From Flammula alnicola (Eukaryota > Basidiomycota > Agaricomycetes > Agaricales > Strophariaceae): a DNA stretch of 46,393 nucleotides. Each line of letters begins with the position of its first letter. Position 1 is the stretch's first letter. Both the position numbers and the translations under genes were made by a program. The DNA lies in contig JADNRV010000360.1 of the NCBI GenBank assembly GCA_015499995.1, forward strand, positions 1 through 46,393. Direction: 5' to 3'. This document shows, piece after piece, positions 12,229-23,950 of the stretch. The notes under the pieces are model-generated. The model was not told the origin of the DNA, did no database searches, and worked only from the letters and a program-made list of their open reading frames with translations.

Positions 12229-13728
12229 ATGCATTTTCCCCAAGTGCCACTGAATATATTACTGACTACTCTGGATACAGCTATAAACCCGGATCCGAAT
12301 ATGTGCTTGGACGGACGTTGTGTTATCTCATTTTATGCAAGCCCCACTTCCGAGCCCCATATCTGTCATTTATGGCGACAATGCGCTCTCAGAGTCGAAG
12401 AAACAGAGCTGTCCATTTGGATACGGGTGCGCGAGGCGAGGAAGGGCGGGTTCCAGAACCCGGTGCTTCCCCTCTTTCCTCCCGACGGTCGGCTGATAAC
12501 GGTGCACGTCTTCGATACTGCCTGCGATAAGGACCGCGCCACTTTCTATGAACGAGGACAGCTGTTGGATGTCCTTGAAGAGCACCGGCACCATATTCGC
12601 CAAATTTTCTTCCATTGTGTTGAAGTTGGGAGATACGATTTCGAGTGGCTTAAACGAATCGCAGACGACATTGATATGCCAAACCTGTCGGAGTTCTTAT
12701 TGATCACGCCCTCTAGCCTCGTGGGTATCCGCGTCAACCTCAATGGCCCAGCGCGTCCTAGTATTCGTAATCCCCAAATCATTACTTCTCCCATCCTCGA
12801 CATGGAAGTCAGATGGAACAAATGGAATCCGACACACCTAACTTCGTTGAACTTGGCGATCCCCGACTTCTCCTTCCCACCCTTTATCGAGGACGTTCGC
12901 TCCATCCTCGCGTCCACCGCTGGGACTCTAGAGCATTTCGCGTTTGAAGCTCTTAATCCTGTTTCCAGTTCCCCTCCGGAGCCCCATCGACTCAACTTAC
13001 CCCACTTAATTAGCCTCAATGTTGCTTCATGCGGCGACCATATTACCCTTTTTCTGGACATGATCGAGGCTCCTTTATTGGACACTTTGATATTGCGCAA
13101 CTTGGTCAAATGTCCAAGTCCCACCAATTGTCCTGACATCGAGATTCCCCTTGAGCTCGCAGAGCACCCAGCCTTTTTTGGGGACGGTGATGCATTACTA
13201 CGCACCATCGGAAGGTGGACGTCGATCAAGTGTCTACATATTTTTTCTATTGACCGCTTGCCGGACCGTCAGACCTCACATTATATCAAGTCTCTGAAAT
13301 GCTTGCGGAGACTTGAACTTTATGGGAGACGCGGACCGGAAGATTTCGCAGATGTTCTATTCTCGTCCGGTCCTCATGTACTTCCGAACCTTTCGCACCT
13401 TCTTTGCACGGCATTCGACATCAACGCCAGGTCCCACCTCCCCGGATACCTCCTGGAACGAAGGAAGAATGGATATCCAAACCTTCAGAACTTGACAGTT
13501 AATTCCCGTTACTTTCCCATTCTTCAGCAATTAACTGGCAACATCCGTCAATTTGTGAAAGATGCTGCTGATTCTGTCAACGTTATAGATGACCCTATTG
13601 ACGGACAACCCCTCAGACTTCCGATGAAAATGACGCGTGTTGACTATGAACTGTATCCAACTGCTCCTACCGATTCTTTTGTGCAAGGTGTCTACCATCT
13701 GACAGCCTTAAAGAAGAGAGGGTACTAA
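12229..13728 (+). CDS. Agaricomycete F-box/LRR-like protein, F-box not recognised
   Basis: A single uninterrupted frame of 499 residues. The layout follows the large mushroom family in which a short N-terminal segment (CHLWRQCALRVEETELSIWIRV) precedes leucine-rich repeat-like strands such as LTSLNLAIPDFSFPPF, LISLNVAS, LLDTLILRNL and LRRLELYG. A canonical F-box (LPPELL-type) is not visible at the start, so substrate-adaptor function in an SCF ubiquitin ligase is only inferred from the family. A TATA box 64 bp upstream supports the start. No intron is needed. It could be a truncated family member that lost its F-box exon. Confidence 0.65.
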   Translation: MHFPQVPLNILLTTLDTAINPDPNMCLDGRCVISFYASPTSEPHICHLWRQCALRVEETELSIWIRVREARKGGFQNPVLPLFPPDGRLITVHVFDTACDKDRATFYERGQLLDVLEEHRHHIRQIFFHCVEVGRYDFEWLKRIADDIDMPNLSEFLLITPSSLVGIRVNLNGPARPSIRNPQIITSPILDMEVRWNKWNPTHLTSLNLAIPDFSFPPFIEDVRSILASTAGTLEHFAFEALNPVSSSPPEPHRLNLPHLISLNVASCGDHITLFLDMIEAPLLDTLILRNLVKCPSPTNCPDIEIPLELAEHPAFFGDGDALLRTIGRWTSIKCLHIFSIDRLPDRQTSHYIKSLKCLRRLELYGRRGPEDFADVLFSSGPHVLPNLSHLLCTAFDINARSHLPGYLLERRKNGYPNLQNLTVNSRYFPILQQLTGNIRQFVKDAADSVNVIDDPIDGQPLRLPMKMTRVDYELYPTAPTDSFVQGVYHLTALKKRGY

Positions 13729-15099
13729 ATACTTATTTAACCTTGAACTCGTTCGATACCTTTCGTCTCGATGGTTTGTACACTGAAGCTGCTACGTGCG
13801 AGACTCGAATAGCTAAATTGGAAGATGCAATGATCAATGGACACTCTATACCCGTCCGTGGGCATACAACAACATAAAGGTGTGTTTTCTTAAACAAATC
13901 ACGTAACGACTCCGAAATACTTTCGTGAGCCGTTACCGGTTTACCTGTCATCCAGTCACCTTCACACAGAGAGCCAAAAATACGCAAGCAAACGATGGAA
14001 ACGAAGCTGATAATGAGGCTCTAGACTCCCCACTGCGCTTATACATCTTTGTTTGAAAACCGAACAAAAGCTACGAAGCACGAACAAGTAACATTATACT
14101 TCCGCCATACTGTGCCTCCCTGTAAATATGACCTAGTAGGCTCTAGAACCTTTTTCTGTAGGAAACTAAGGAAAGTTCCCACCTCTCGCGTTTTTTCGAT
14201 CCGATGCTTCTGATATGTAGTGCCGGGGATATCGATAAACCTCGGATGACTTGTTTGATCCTTGACTTCACTTTCCCGACAAAAAGACTTACGGGATTTG
14301 GGGCATACATAAACCGATTTGTTCGACTCTCTCGAAATAACCCCATGCGAGAAGGACACATGAGCCATTCCCTTCTCGAGACGGAACTTCTTAGGAATGG
14401 GGAATGGGTCTAGTGCAAATACATATCTTGTTTACACTCCTAGGAATACGAAGGAGTTCAATGTGATAATCATCACGTTATTGTTTTTATGGGGGCTCGA
14501 ACCATCTCCAAGAGATGCATAAAGTTTGCAAGAAGCCGTCCAATGATCACGAGTAAATTTTGATAAGTAATCCCATCTTACCACAAGAAAATAGCAACGC
14601 CAGTGTTTCAGATAGAATTTCTCCGAAGCTTCCCTCTGATTTCGGTTATAATATACATATGACCAGGATTCTTCCAAACAGTTCTTACCTTAGAGTGAAC
14701 TCGACTCTTGACTTGATCGAGGTACTAAGAAGTTGCTAGTAACGCTACACATGATCTAAAAATAGATCACTCGTTTCCATTTTATTTTTTTGCAATCCTA
14801 CATTATTTTTCAACTAGCACCTTCAGATCGACCTCGTGAACTTCAAGTTTCTTCTCAAGACATTTTGTTTAATTATGCTAGTTATTGGTTTGTTTATTTG
14901 CCATCCATGAATAACGTGCACCGTCAAGTTACATTATGCAAACATTATGAGTAGCCTCTTGCTTTGCCCGTTTTTTTGCCTCAATACAATCTCTAGGTAA
15001 AAATACACTGGATACCACCCATGGTAAATATCAGGCCCCCAGAACAACTTTTAAGTCATTGCAGCTGTACTCATTAAGGTTCAGGAAGCTTATATATCG
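13729..15099. other. Intergenic, nothing recognised
   Basis: About 1.4 kb of AT-rich sequence after the LRR gene. Only short unsupported frames occur. It ends at a small retroposon insertion. Confidence 0.5.
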
Positions 15100-15109
15100 A
15101 TCTATGTAT

Positions 15110-15143
<34 letters not shown>

Positions 15144-15213
15144 AATCCATTTTATTGTCCGTTAAGGCAAAGCCTTATGTTAGACGTAACATTTTGTGTA
15201 CATCTATGTATGT
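15100..15213 (-). mobile_element. Tiny poly(A)-tailed retroposon with 12-bp target duplication
   Basis: A run of 32 T (15111-15142) precedes about 60 bp of unique sequence. The insert is bracketed by direct copies of ATCTATGTATGT at 15100-15111 and 15202-15213. This is the signature of target-primed reverse transcription of a minus-strand RNA: a poly(A) tail at one end, target duplication on both sides. The body is too short to tell whether it is a severely 5'-truncated LINE, a SINE end or a processed transcript end. Confidence 0.75.
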
Positions 15214-16980
15214 ACTTATCTTTCGCAATACAATAACACCTTGCTGGAACTGGTGCAAGGGACAACTGCGAGGCTTCACCTTTTGCCCATTTTTCCTTCT
15301 CTGAGAATATAGAACACATGAACCAGAGAGGTGCACAATTTGGGTCAAGGGTAGTGGCAGTTCGAGTCTCGAAAACACCGCTTGCCTTTGGTTGGTGATG
15401 CCGGCAGGCATCGTTTCTACTTTTCGCCATGCAGCGCCCTTTACGAATAATTTGGACATCAAAACTCGGCAACAATAGACAAAGGTATATGATTGAACCT
15501 TCGAGCTTATCGTAAACTTATAACCCTTAACGAGAATTTTTGATAGGCCTGGCAAGAGTCCGTGACAGTACACCGCGAACAGCCTTCAAGTTAGTAATAC
15601 TAATAGAAGCATAACCACTTCCCTGCTTGCCATTGTTACATTATGGTCAACTTCCCCGAGCGGTGAAAGGTTAGTTGGCGAGAACATTCCACTGACTTTC
15701 AAAGTTGGCGCAGCCCACGAACTAATCTGAAGCATGCTCGGAGGTGATGTTCTCAGTACTTGAAATCGAGGTTCCAGAAAGTCATCTGTTTGAAAAGAAT
15801 AGTAGCAATGCCGTCAAACAAGACTTTGGCACTCTTGGCATCTTTATCATCAGAATACAGTGGCGTAGGGCTGCATACCCTTCCTTGACCGATTTAAGGT
15901 TTGGAAATCGACAGTCAGCGAGCAATGGTTCCGAGGCGATGTCCACTGAAGCCCTGTCAGGATGTCGCCAACTGGATATGTCTCTGCGGTGGATCAGTCC
16001 CAGGCCTTGGGGGACAGCTCATTAAGCTTCTTAAGCATATGTTTCCTTGGTTAAAGGATCAATTTGACGACGAAGGGGATCGTGATCATGATCATTGCAC
16101 TTCGGAAAGTTACCGTGGTCTCCTCTCGGGATATATCTTGAAGTATTACGGTAAACGTCTCTGTCACGAAAGAATTCACTAGCTCTTGTTCCTCTTTCCA
16201 GGAGAGATATGGTGTACTTTGCAAAACATAGAGTACATGAATACCAGTGCAGCCAGAGAGCCTAGATCAGGAACGCAAAATGTTAGAGTCAGAAACCGTC
16301 TTAATGGCGTCGCGGTGATACGTAACCTTACCTCTCTGACATTGTAAAGCCTTCAGCTGGAGTACCGCAAAAAACCATCTTTGAAGACTCAGACGGTAGC
16401 GGAAATAATTCCGGGAGGAACTTTCGTGGTGCTGTCATGCGGTCTGTGCAAAACAAGGGGGTATTACTCAACGACCTTAGTCATGTTAACCATTACGATG
16501 GAGGGGCCTAAAAGGTCACAATGTCATGTAATGCATCATCTCGAGCTCCATAAAACTAAACGGTTTAGGAGATATTTGACCGCTGCTGTGGACAAAGTGT
16601 CGGCGCTATGAAATCGGGCGCTTTCTTGGTATTTTGGTATTGATCTGTGATCTATTTTTACCAGCAGGCGATGAATCCCAGGCCGCAATGCCACTCAGGG
16701 ATTGGTGTTGAATAGTCACTGTCAATGGAAGGCTTATCAGCTGGACGCCGCAATGCATGTAGTATTACGATACCATCTGCGCAAATGGAGGGGCTCCGAT
16801 GGAAAAGGGTTCTGCTTCTCGTCAATCATCTTCGAAGCTGCTGCTTCGCCCGACTCCGGCGGATGGAGTTGGATGTCGAAAATCGGTATCAAACAACAGC
16901 CATGCTGATGTGTTTTACGTTGAATGCGGGGAATGAAGCCGTAATTGCAAGAGCTTTGCCTTCCGGTACCCACATATGAG
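15214..16980. other. Intergenic, nothing recognised
   Basis: About 1.8 kb upstream of the DyP gene. Frames such as 15744-16025 and 15901-16182 show no domain and no splice continuation. The final part is the DyP promoter. Confidence 0.5.
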
Positions 16981-16988
16981 TATAAAAG
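16981..16988 (+). promoter_or_regulatory. Probable TATA box of the DyP gene
   Basis: TATAAAAG lies 62 bp before the ATG at 17043. Confidence 0.65.
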
Positions 16989-17042
16989 AGGGCGAGAGGC
17001 AAACACTAACGCTTAGATTACCACTCCTCTGCATACATTATC

Positions 17043-18896
17043 ATGACTACACCTGCTCCCGCACCCCTCGATCTTAACAATATCCAGGGAGATATTTTGT
17101 AAGAATGTTGGCTGATTGCCTAAGGATATTGCTTACCACGTCGCACAGGAGCGGCCTTCCAAAGAAGACTCAGTTCTATGTCTTCTTCGACATCACGGAC
17201 GTCGCGAAGTTCAGGAAAGACCTCAACAAGTTTATTCCACTTATCAAGACAGTGGCCGGCGTCCTGAAGGACCGTGACGATATTGCTGACCACAAGAAGA
17301 AGAAACTTCCCGGGCTCATCCCCTTGACTGGTGTAAATATTTCCTTCTCGCACCAAGGATTTATCAAGGTCAGAAATATGCTGGGTAGAGAATACCAATG
17401 ACTAACCTTCCACTGTTCTCCTCACAGCTAGGGATTGATGACAGCAGTCTCGCGGCTAACGGCGATCAAGACCCTTTCAAGATTGGCCAAAAGCAAGATG
17501 CGATCACCAACCTCGGCGATCCCAAGAAGAGTGACGGAACACCCGACTGGGACGCGCATTTCCTTCAGGATTTGCACGGTCTGATCCTTATTTCTGGAGA
17601 GAGCCATGCCTCAATCCAGAAGAAGAAGCTCGAGATCGAACTTGTTTTCGGAGTCAACACCCCGTACCCATCCATCAAGGAGATCATAAGCATCCAAGGT
17701 GATGTCCGACCCGGTGATGAATCTGGACATGAGCAGTAAGTCTGCATGGAGCTTTGAAACTTGAGTCTTACACAAACGATTGTCCAAACAGTTTCGGCTT
17801 CTTGGATGGCATTTCTAACCCAGTCGTCAACGGCTTCGACACCGTAATCAACCCTGGGCCCAAGCTCGTTGACCCAGGTGTACTCCTCACTGGTCATCCA
17901 GGAGATGTAGCCCAAACGACCAGGGCTGCCTGGGCCACTGATGGCAGTTTCCTTGCTTTCCGTTATCTCTTCCAACAAGTCCCTGAATTCGATGATTTCT
18001 TGACGAAGAACCCGATTGCGAAGGACGGAAACGGGAAGGCGCTCACCCCAGTGCAAGGAAGCGACCTCCTTGGAGCACGGATGGTTGGACGCTGGAAGAG
18101 CGGTATGTGGATAGCCTTCCAAGAAACATCACGATTACTCACCGTTCAATCAACCATTCTTAGGTGCTCCTATTGACGTATCGCCATTCCAGGACGACCC
18201 GGCACTTGCTAAAGATCCAAAGAGGTTGGAGAGCTGCCTATCTGCGATATGCTGGTCTAATTAAATTTCGATAATTAGGAACAACGACTTTGCCTTCGCC
18301 GGAGAGATTAATTCCCAGCTTCGATGCCCATTCGCTGCACATGTTCGCAAGACCAACCCGAGGAACGACCTCGAGGCCCCACCTCCTGGTATCAACCCTA
18401 TCCCGATTGAAGGTCGGCGCATTATGCGCAGAGGCGTGCAATTCGGGCCAGAAGTTACTGCAGAGGAGAAACACGCGGCGAAGACCCAGCACGGCCGAGG
18501 CCTTCTGTTTGCCTGCTACCAATCCAGCCTCGTAAACGGTTTCCAATTCCTTCAGCAAAGTAAGTGAAATCCATTAGAACGGTGTTCGATATGATGTTGA
18601 TCTCGCACATCAAGGCTGGGCGAACAACACCAATTTCCCGCCTTTCGAGACCCAACCCGAAGCCCCTGGGTTCGTATATCTGTCATCCATTAATCAGTCA
18701 ACATTGAATCTTACTTTTTCTTCTTCTCAGATTGGATCCCCTTATTGGCCAAGGAGTTCGTGCGATGTCAGGCCTTGATCCTCTTGCGGAGCAGAAGGTC
18801 TTGTCGATGCCAGCTTTCATTATCCCTCGCGGTGGTGAATACTTTTTCTCGCCTTCCTTGAAGGGCTTGAAGAGCACCATCGCCTCCGCCGCTTAA
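17043..18896 (+). CDS. DyP: DyP-type (dye-decolorizing) heme peroxidase
   Basis: Eight exons are inferred: 17043-17098, 17149-17368, 17428-17735, 17792-18102, 18164-18224, 18279-18559, 18615-18669 and 18731-18896. They join without frame breaks into 485 residues, a normal length for basidiomycete DyPs. The N-terminal QGDIL motif is present. The family motif GXXDG appears as GFLDG, with the distal Asp at about residue 200. The proximal heme-ligand His is in AAHVRKTNPR, about residue 340, and the conserved distal Arg is in the IMRRG motif near 369. DyPs use hydrogen peroxide to oxidise dyes, phenols and lignin-related compounds. No clear signal peptide is visible (the protein begins with Pro-rich MTTPAPAPL), so secretion is uncertain. 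All active-site residues are intact, so the gene looks functional. Confidence 0.93.
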
Positions 18897-19440
18897 GCCA
18901 TGCACTCGGATGAGATAACTTGTGCGTCTTTGTGAGGATAAGAGGAGAGGGAAATATTAGATACTTTCAAGTAGTCAAATATTTCGATGACAAGGAATTC
19001 GTGGGTACGAATAGCTTGTTTGTGCCTAGGGCTTGCCCGGGCTCCTCGATTTTGGATCTCAAAGGCGATCGGGATTGGCCGAAACGTGGGTCCAATCGCA
19101 CTGATAAGATTGGCCAGAATTCTAGGCTCAATCACGTGATCCAAAGACTTCCAGATTTCGATCTGAAGTTGATGCGAGGAAAGCCAGGCAAGACCTGAGC
19201 GTCTGGAGAGAGCTCGGTTGTGGCAAAATGTGTGCCGAAAACCAAGCAGCTGTACCAATCAGAGTGTAAGCTCACTACTGGCTGGTTGGTGAGGCACAGA
19301 TGAGCCAAGCTGACAGCCCCAATCGAGCGTCACTCTGCTGTGTTCGATATTGTGGTGGCTGTGCAGCCAAACCATGGTCTGTGCATACCGCGTTGCTTCT
19401 CACAGGGTGACGGAGTCTGCAAGCAATAATATACTGGGTA
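18897..19440. other. Intergenic region after DyP
   Basis: About 540 bp with the likely DyP 3' UTR. No gene recognised. The retroelement zone starts next to it. Confidence 0.5.
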
Positions 19441-19441
19441 G

Positions 19442-19600
19442 TGTTACATGATACAGGAGATTGGTAAAGCAGTTACAATATGCGAGTGATAAGTGATTCG
19501 GAATGAGCAGGTTATGTTGAATGTTACATGATACTGGAGATTGGTTAAACAGTTACAATATGCGAGTGATGAGTGGTTCAGAATGAGCAAGTTGAGTATG
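19442..19600. repeat. Two-copy 80-bp tandem repeat next to the tyrosine-recombinase element
   Basis: Two direct copies start at 19442 and 19522, both beginning TGTTACATGATAC. They share the segment CAGTTACAATATGCGAGTGA and differ at a few positions. They lie just beyond the stop of the recombinase gene (19654), where DIRS/Ngaro elements keep their repeat ends, so they may be part of the element terminus. Confidence 0.75.
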
Positions 19601-19653
19601 ATATAAGTAAGTATAAGTATAATCTCGAGGATGCAGAGTTGCGACGGAAAGAT

Positions 19654-21157
19654 CTATAATTCTAGGGTGCCATCTGAGGCGGTGATAAGGGCAGAAGGTA
19701 TGTTATGGTCAATACGGAATTGCTCGAAAATCGATGCCAAGTTGTCGATATGGGACTTGTTGTAAGCTTTTGAGGTGCTCATCAGAAGGATCTCTTCCAT
19801 ATGGCGCCAGTATAGGAGGAACGCGAGGGATGTCCAACCGCCAGTAGCGGCGACGATTTCGGGTGGGACGCCTGCGAGGAGGAGTTCAACGGCGCCGCCG
19901 ATACGAAAACTGTGGCCGAGGACGTGGGCTAGCATGGCGGATGTCCAGATGCCCGTGACGAAGCCGAGGAACTCATGTTTGAGTAAATTCTTGGGTTGCC
20001 CAGATGAGGATGTGTACGCGAATAGGGCGAATGACTGCGGGATGGAGGTGTTGATGTCAAGGTGGTTTTGCAAGGCTGTGACTGGGCAGAGAGTGTCGTT
20101 GCGTGCAGTGAGAATGACAGCGGCGCCTAACTCCTTGGTTGTTTTGGTCCATGGAATACGGGAAACTCGCGGAGCGAGAGCCGCCGCGGTGTTGACGAAA
20201 TTCCATACTGTATAAATGTTAGAAACGAGGGATAAGGATAAAGATAGTGGCGTACGAGGTGGAACGTAAAACGTTGTACGTTTCGTCGAAGGCTGCGGCA
20301 GTGGTGACCGTCGTCTCGCCCAAACGACGGCAGCCAAAGAATGTGCAGAGGGCAACAGCCCATACTGCTGCATGGAAGGAGTCGGATAAGTTGAGGACCC
20401 GACGGAGAGCGGATAAGTGCTCGACGGAGACGGGGGCACGCAGAGCCCTCTTGTGCTTCGTGCCTTCCTTGTTGGCAGACACGCGGGCGAGATGAACCCA
20501 CTCGTCGTCGCCATACCAGGTCGCGTGGTTGACGACATGCCATGATCGGATACCCGAGAGCCACGACTTGATCGTTTTCCCGGACTGCTTCCCTTTGTAT
20601 TCGCTGATGAACGCACACAGGAGGGTGTAGGAGGCGGGCATCCGCGCCTCTTCATCGATGCCCCAGCAGTCACAGAACTGGGTGAAACGCATTGGACCCG
20701 CGGCGTACGTGGTTTTGGTGTTTGGTGCAAGGGCTCCTCGGATAGACATGAGGGCCTTGTCGACGAGCGGTTGAGGAAGAGATGCTGTGAGCTGTTTGCG
20801 ATGACGAATTGCATGTGGTGTGTCCCACGAAAATAAGCGGTCGGCTGCGGCAACATGAGGCCGTAGTGGGTTGGGTGTGACGTAGCGACCACTTTGGGGT
20901 TTTCGTGGGCGTATAGTGCGAGATGAGGTGTCGAGTGGGCGGGGGATAAAGTGTGTTGCATTATGATGGTCAGAAGTGGGTGGTTCAGTAGTTGGTGCAG
21001 GAGTTGGTGCGACGGGGGCGGCAGATGTAGGACGGGTGACAGTAGCAGAGGCGGGTCGTTTGAAAGGGTGAAAAGGATTATGAAGACTCGTGGGGCACGG
21101 AGGGGCGAAGTCTGATGATCTCATCCCACCCACGGTCTTCTCGATGACACGAGTCAC
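19654..21157 (-). pseudogene. Tyrosine recombinase of a DIRS/Ngaro-type retrotransposon, frameshifted
   Basis: The N-terminal core-binding part runs from 21157 and carries the first catalytic Arg in FFGCRRLGET. A 47-bp GT-AG intron (about 20266-20220) follows. The C-terminal part has IPWTKTTKELGA, the HSFRIGG motif (catalytic His and second Arg), the GGW motif and the Tyr in LLYWR. These are the residues of phage-integrase-fold recombinases that insert circular cDNA. After the intron the frame matching the family shifts near TTCCCG at about 20160, implying one extra base. The copy is therefore probably dead although all catalytic residues remain. It lies downstream of RT/RNase H in the same orientation, the order expected for this retrotransposon class. 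Confidence 0.85.
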
Positions 21158-22408
21158 CGGCTTGAAAGGGTAGTTTAATCTGGGAAGAAAGATGAGTATA
21201 ACGGTTGCCAGGATGACGGATAAGGTATAAATAATGACGGCAGATGCGAACGAACCTAGACATTAATAAAATATTCATGGAGCTCTTCAGGGAGCTCGAA
21301 AGATGGAAAGATCTGCTTCCCAGCAGGCCCTGGTTCTCCGCGCGAGATAGGGTCAGCCGGGTTGGCATGAGACTCAATGTAGACAGTGTGGGTTGTGATA
21401 GATATGTCCATAAGGACGAGATGGGTACGGCGAACAGCAAGGTTGATGTGTACGTTGCCGCTGCGGCCTTTGTCGAGAGCACCGATAGTGCCTTGGTTGT
21501 CAGAGTGCAAAAGTAGATGGGCATCGCGTAAGCCTTTGGACTCCAGGAAGTATACGAGGAGTTTGACAGCGATAGTCTCAAGCCAACAAATGTCGCGGCT
21601 GGGAACTTTCCATGAGGGTGAGAGGTGGAAGGCTGCCCACTCATCTCCGGTGATGATTCCAATGCCCCACGAGGTGGAGGCATCGATGTAGAGACCAAGG
21701 TCTCTTAATGGTGCTTGAGGGCAAAGTGGGCGCATGACATTGGGTTGTGAGAGTCTCTCAAGCCACCAACGTAGGTCAGTAAGCATTGAGTGGGGGGGAT
21801 ATCGCGTGAGGTACTCGTCGTTGCCGAAGGTGGATGCAAAGTTGGAGAGAGACGGAAGGTGCGAGCGGCCGTCCAGGTGGACGAAGGCGACGTGGCATAA
21901 GGAGCCATGGATTTTCTCAACATCACGTAGATTGCAAGGAGACTTGCTGAAGCTCGCGAGAAAGGTTCGGACCTGCTCGTGAAACTTCTCGTGTTTGGCC
22001 TCAGGTAGGCTGACCAGCTTCCGGGGTATATCCCACAGGAATCCAATGAAGGTCGTCTCCTTTGTCTTCATGCCAAGGTACGCCGAGTGAGTCGATTCGT
22101 CGAAGCATCTCCTCGCGGTCGTAGTCATAACGGTATTCGCCCTCGACAAAGCGACCTGCAGGAGTTGGAAAGCGGAAGGCTTTGAGGTCATCTTCATATT
22201 TCGGCACAGGAGATACCCCTTCACCCTCCCAGATGTCAACCACGGCGTTCGCGATCATGCCGGCATTGCTGCTGGCGCATGCGGCTCCAAACGGATGTGC
22301 GTGGTTGATAAAAAACCGACCTGGCTGGCCTTGAACGACGAGCCAAGGTTTATGGGACGGCAGGACTGGGCAAGTACGATGGAACTTTTTGATGTCCAAG
22401 GTGCAAGC

Positions 22409-22912
22409 CTGAGTGCCTGGTGGGGCGAGCGCAATCTGTAATAGATGGCATGAATAAGGATGATGGATGAATCATAATGTGATAAGGTGGATAATGCGAG
22501 AATAATGAAATGTGTAGGTATAATGATAGTGCGTTCGACGCGGAATATCGGTGCGCTCGACAGTGCACTCAATGTGCGGAAATTCATCAACGCACTCAAT
22601 GTGCGGAATCATAATCTACTTGCTCGACATGCGAGAAGTATAGTCAACGCGCTCGACGCGCGGAAGCATCAATCAACGCACTCGGCATGCGGAAACATAA
22701 TCGACACACTCAACGTGTGGAAACATGAATCGACGCACTCAGCGTGCGGAGAGATGAGGACCGACTATCCTGGGTAACATGCTGGAAGCACAAATACCCC
22801 AATCCGCATTGGCGGCGAGAAGAGAACGCAACCTCTTGCACGAAACGCAAAGAGGTGCTTAAGGAAGAGAAAGAAATGGGAGGGGGAAGGGACTGAGGGT
22901 ATGAAGACTCAC
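22409..22912 (-). other. Intron within the RT region
   Basis: Donor GTGAGT at 22912 and acceptor CTCAG at 22409 join two RT exons in phase 0. At about 504 bp it is much longer than the other introns here, because it holds the hairpin minisatellite. Confidence 0.7.
22528..22752. repeat. Minisatellite of hairpin-forming 28-29 bp units
   Basis: About eight units, with cores at 22591, 22619, 22648, 22677, 22705 and 22734 and more diverged ones before them. Each core is a short inverted repeat around a 5-base loop: CGCAC/GTGCG, CGCGC/GCGCG, CACAC/GTGTG. When one side of the stem changes, the other usually changes to match. Confidence 0.8.
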
Positions 22913-23950
22913 GATATTAGCTACCTTCGTTGCGGTGTCGAAACGGGTAGGGAAGTCTTCTTTCCGAATGTACGAATTGACGGATGCGTGGAGTCTGGTG
23001 GCTTTGGAAAGGTGTTGGCATATCCTGAGTTTGTCGGGGGTACCGGGTTGCTGAGGTTGGACTGACACGATGAGGGGAGAGGATTGGAAGGGGCCCCGCA
23101 GGATACGTTCAGTCTCTTCCCGTGAGAAGGGGCCTGACATCCTCTGCGCCGTGACTTCCTTGCGCAAATAATCCTCGATGACGTCCATGTGAGATAAGGT
23201 GGACGGGTTGTTGGCCAAGATAACCGTCTGTGAGAGCGCTGGCATATGCCCCAAAGGGAACCCAAAAGTCAAATTCGTAGGTAAAAGAGGGTAGCTCGAA
23301 ATAAGTTTGTGCTTTCGCAACAAGAAATCAAAGGCATCGGAAGAGTACGGGTGAATAATTCGGTCAAAAAGAAGTGAATCCTCATAGGAGGAGTGAAGGA
23401 AGGGAGATCTAGCGAAGACGGACGAGGAGAAATCGGTATAGGAGAGGCGAGGCGAAGAAGCAGCAAGTAAAAATTCGTTAGTTGGAAGGAGAAGGGCAGC
23501 AGGTCCACGAGAAGGCGTGGTGGGATTTGCTGCCACAGAAGGAGCACTGGTGGGCGTGCTCATCTCTACCATGGGAGCATGGGTGGCCGCGGTCGCCTCT
23601 GAGGTTCCAGCTGATGCAGATGACTTGATTGTCGGGCGTCGAGAGAACGCGGTTGGCGTACTTGGCCCATACTGCCTTGCCGTCCTTGAACTTGGCTGGC
23701 GCGCTGCTGTCGCTGTGATAACGCGTGTCGTGTCCTCTCTCAGCGCAGAGAAGGCAGTCAGCAGTTGAGGAGGAGGGCCTGCTGCTGCCTGAGGGAAAGG
23801 ACGAGGAGGGAGATCGGTCAGAGAAGCGGGAACGAGGTGGATACTTGGAGTTGGACTTGAGAAAATTCCCGTTGTCACGGCCGGTAAAGATGCTTAGTGC
23901 GGGGTGTGTGTGAACTACTAGATAATCAAGTAGTCGCGTTTAATAGACTC

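Larger units (their letters stand above)
21256..23910 (-). pseudogene. Gag zinc-finger, reverse transcriptase and RNase H region of the same DIRS/Ngaro-type element
   Basis: Reading leftwards, an N-terminal Cys/His-rich segment (about 23900-23476; CLLCAERGH, then CSFCGSKSHH) looks like a Gag zinc finger. The RT N-terminal part runs from about 23550 to 22913. A GT-AG intron (22912-22409) joins it in frame to the palm (LDIKKFHRT, then YEDD at about 22200 as the YxDD motif). RNase H follows, with acidic residues in YIDAS, an ETI segment, HSDNQG and PADP, ending at 21256. A one-base shift near 22058 separates the palm from the connection/RNase H frame, so the copy is probably inactive. No methyltransferase domain was seen between RNase H and the recombinase, which favours a Ngaro/PAT-like over a classical DIRS element. 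Confidence 0.85.
19442..23950 (-). mobile_element. Decayed DIRS/Ngaro-type (tyrosine recombinase) retrotransposon
   Basis: The order Gag zinc finger, RT, RNase H, tyrosine recombinase, all on the minus strand, defines the element. At least two frameshifts mark it as inactive. Left and right limits are not firmly seen: the 80-bp tandem repeat may be the left end, and the right end is placed just beyond the Gag region. Confidence 0.75.

Noticed and set aside
15350..15390. GTTCGAGTC word resembling a tRNA B box (possible SINE)
   Set aside because: No A box at the right distance and it lies outside the target duplications of the nearby poly(T) insert.
22528..22752. CRISPR-like array (short regular palindromic repeats)
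   Set aside because: Units are contiguous with degenerate spacers of about 12 bp in a eukaryotic retroelement; this is a minisatellite, not CRISPR.
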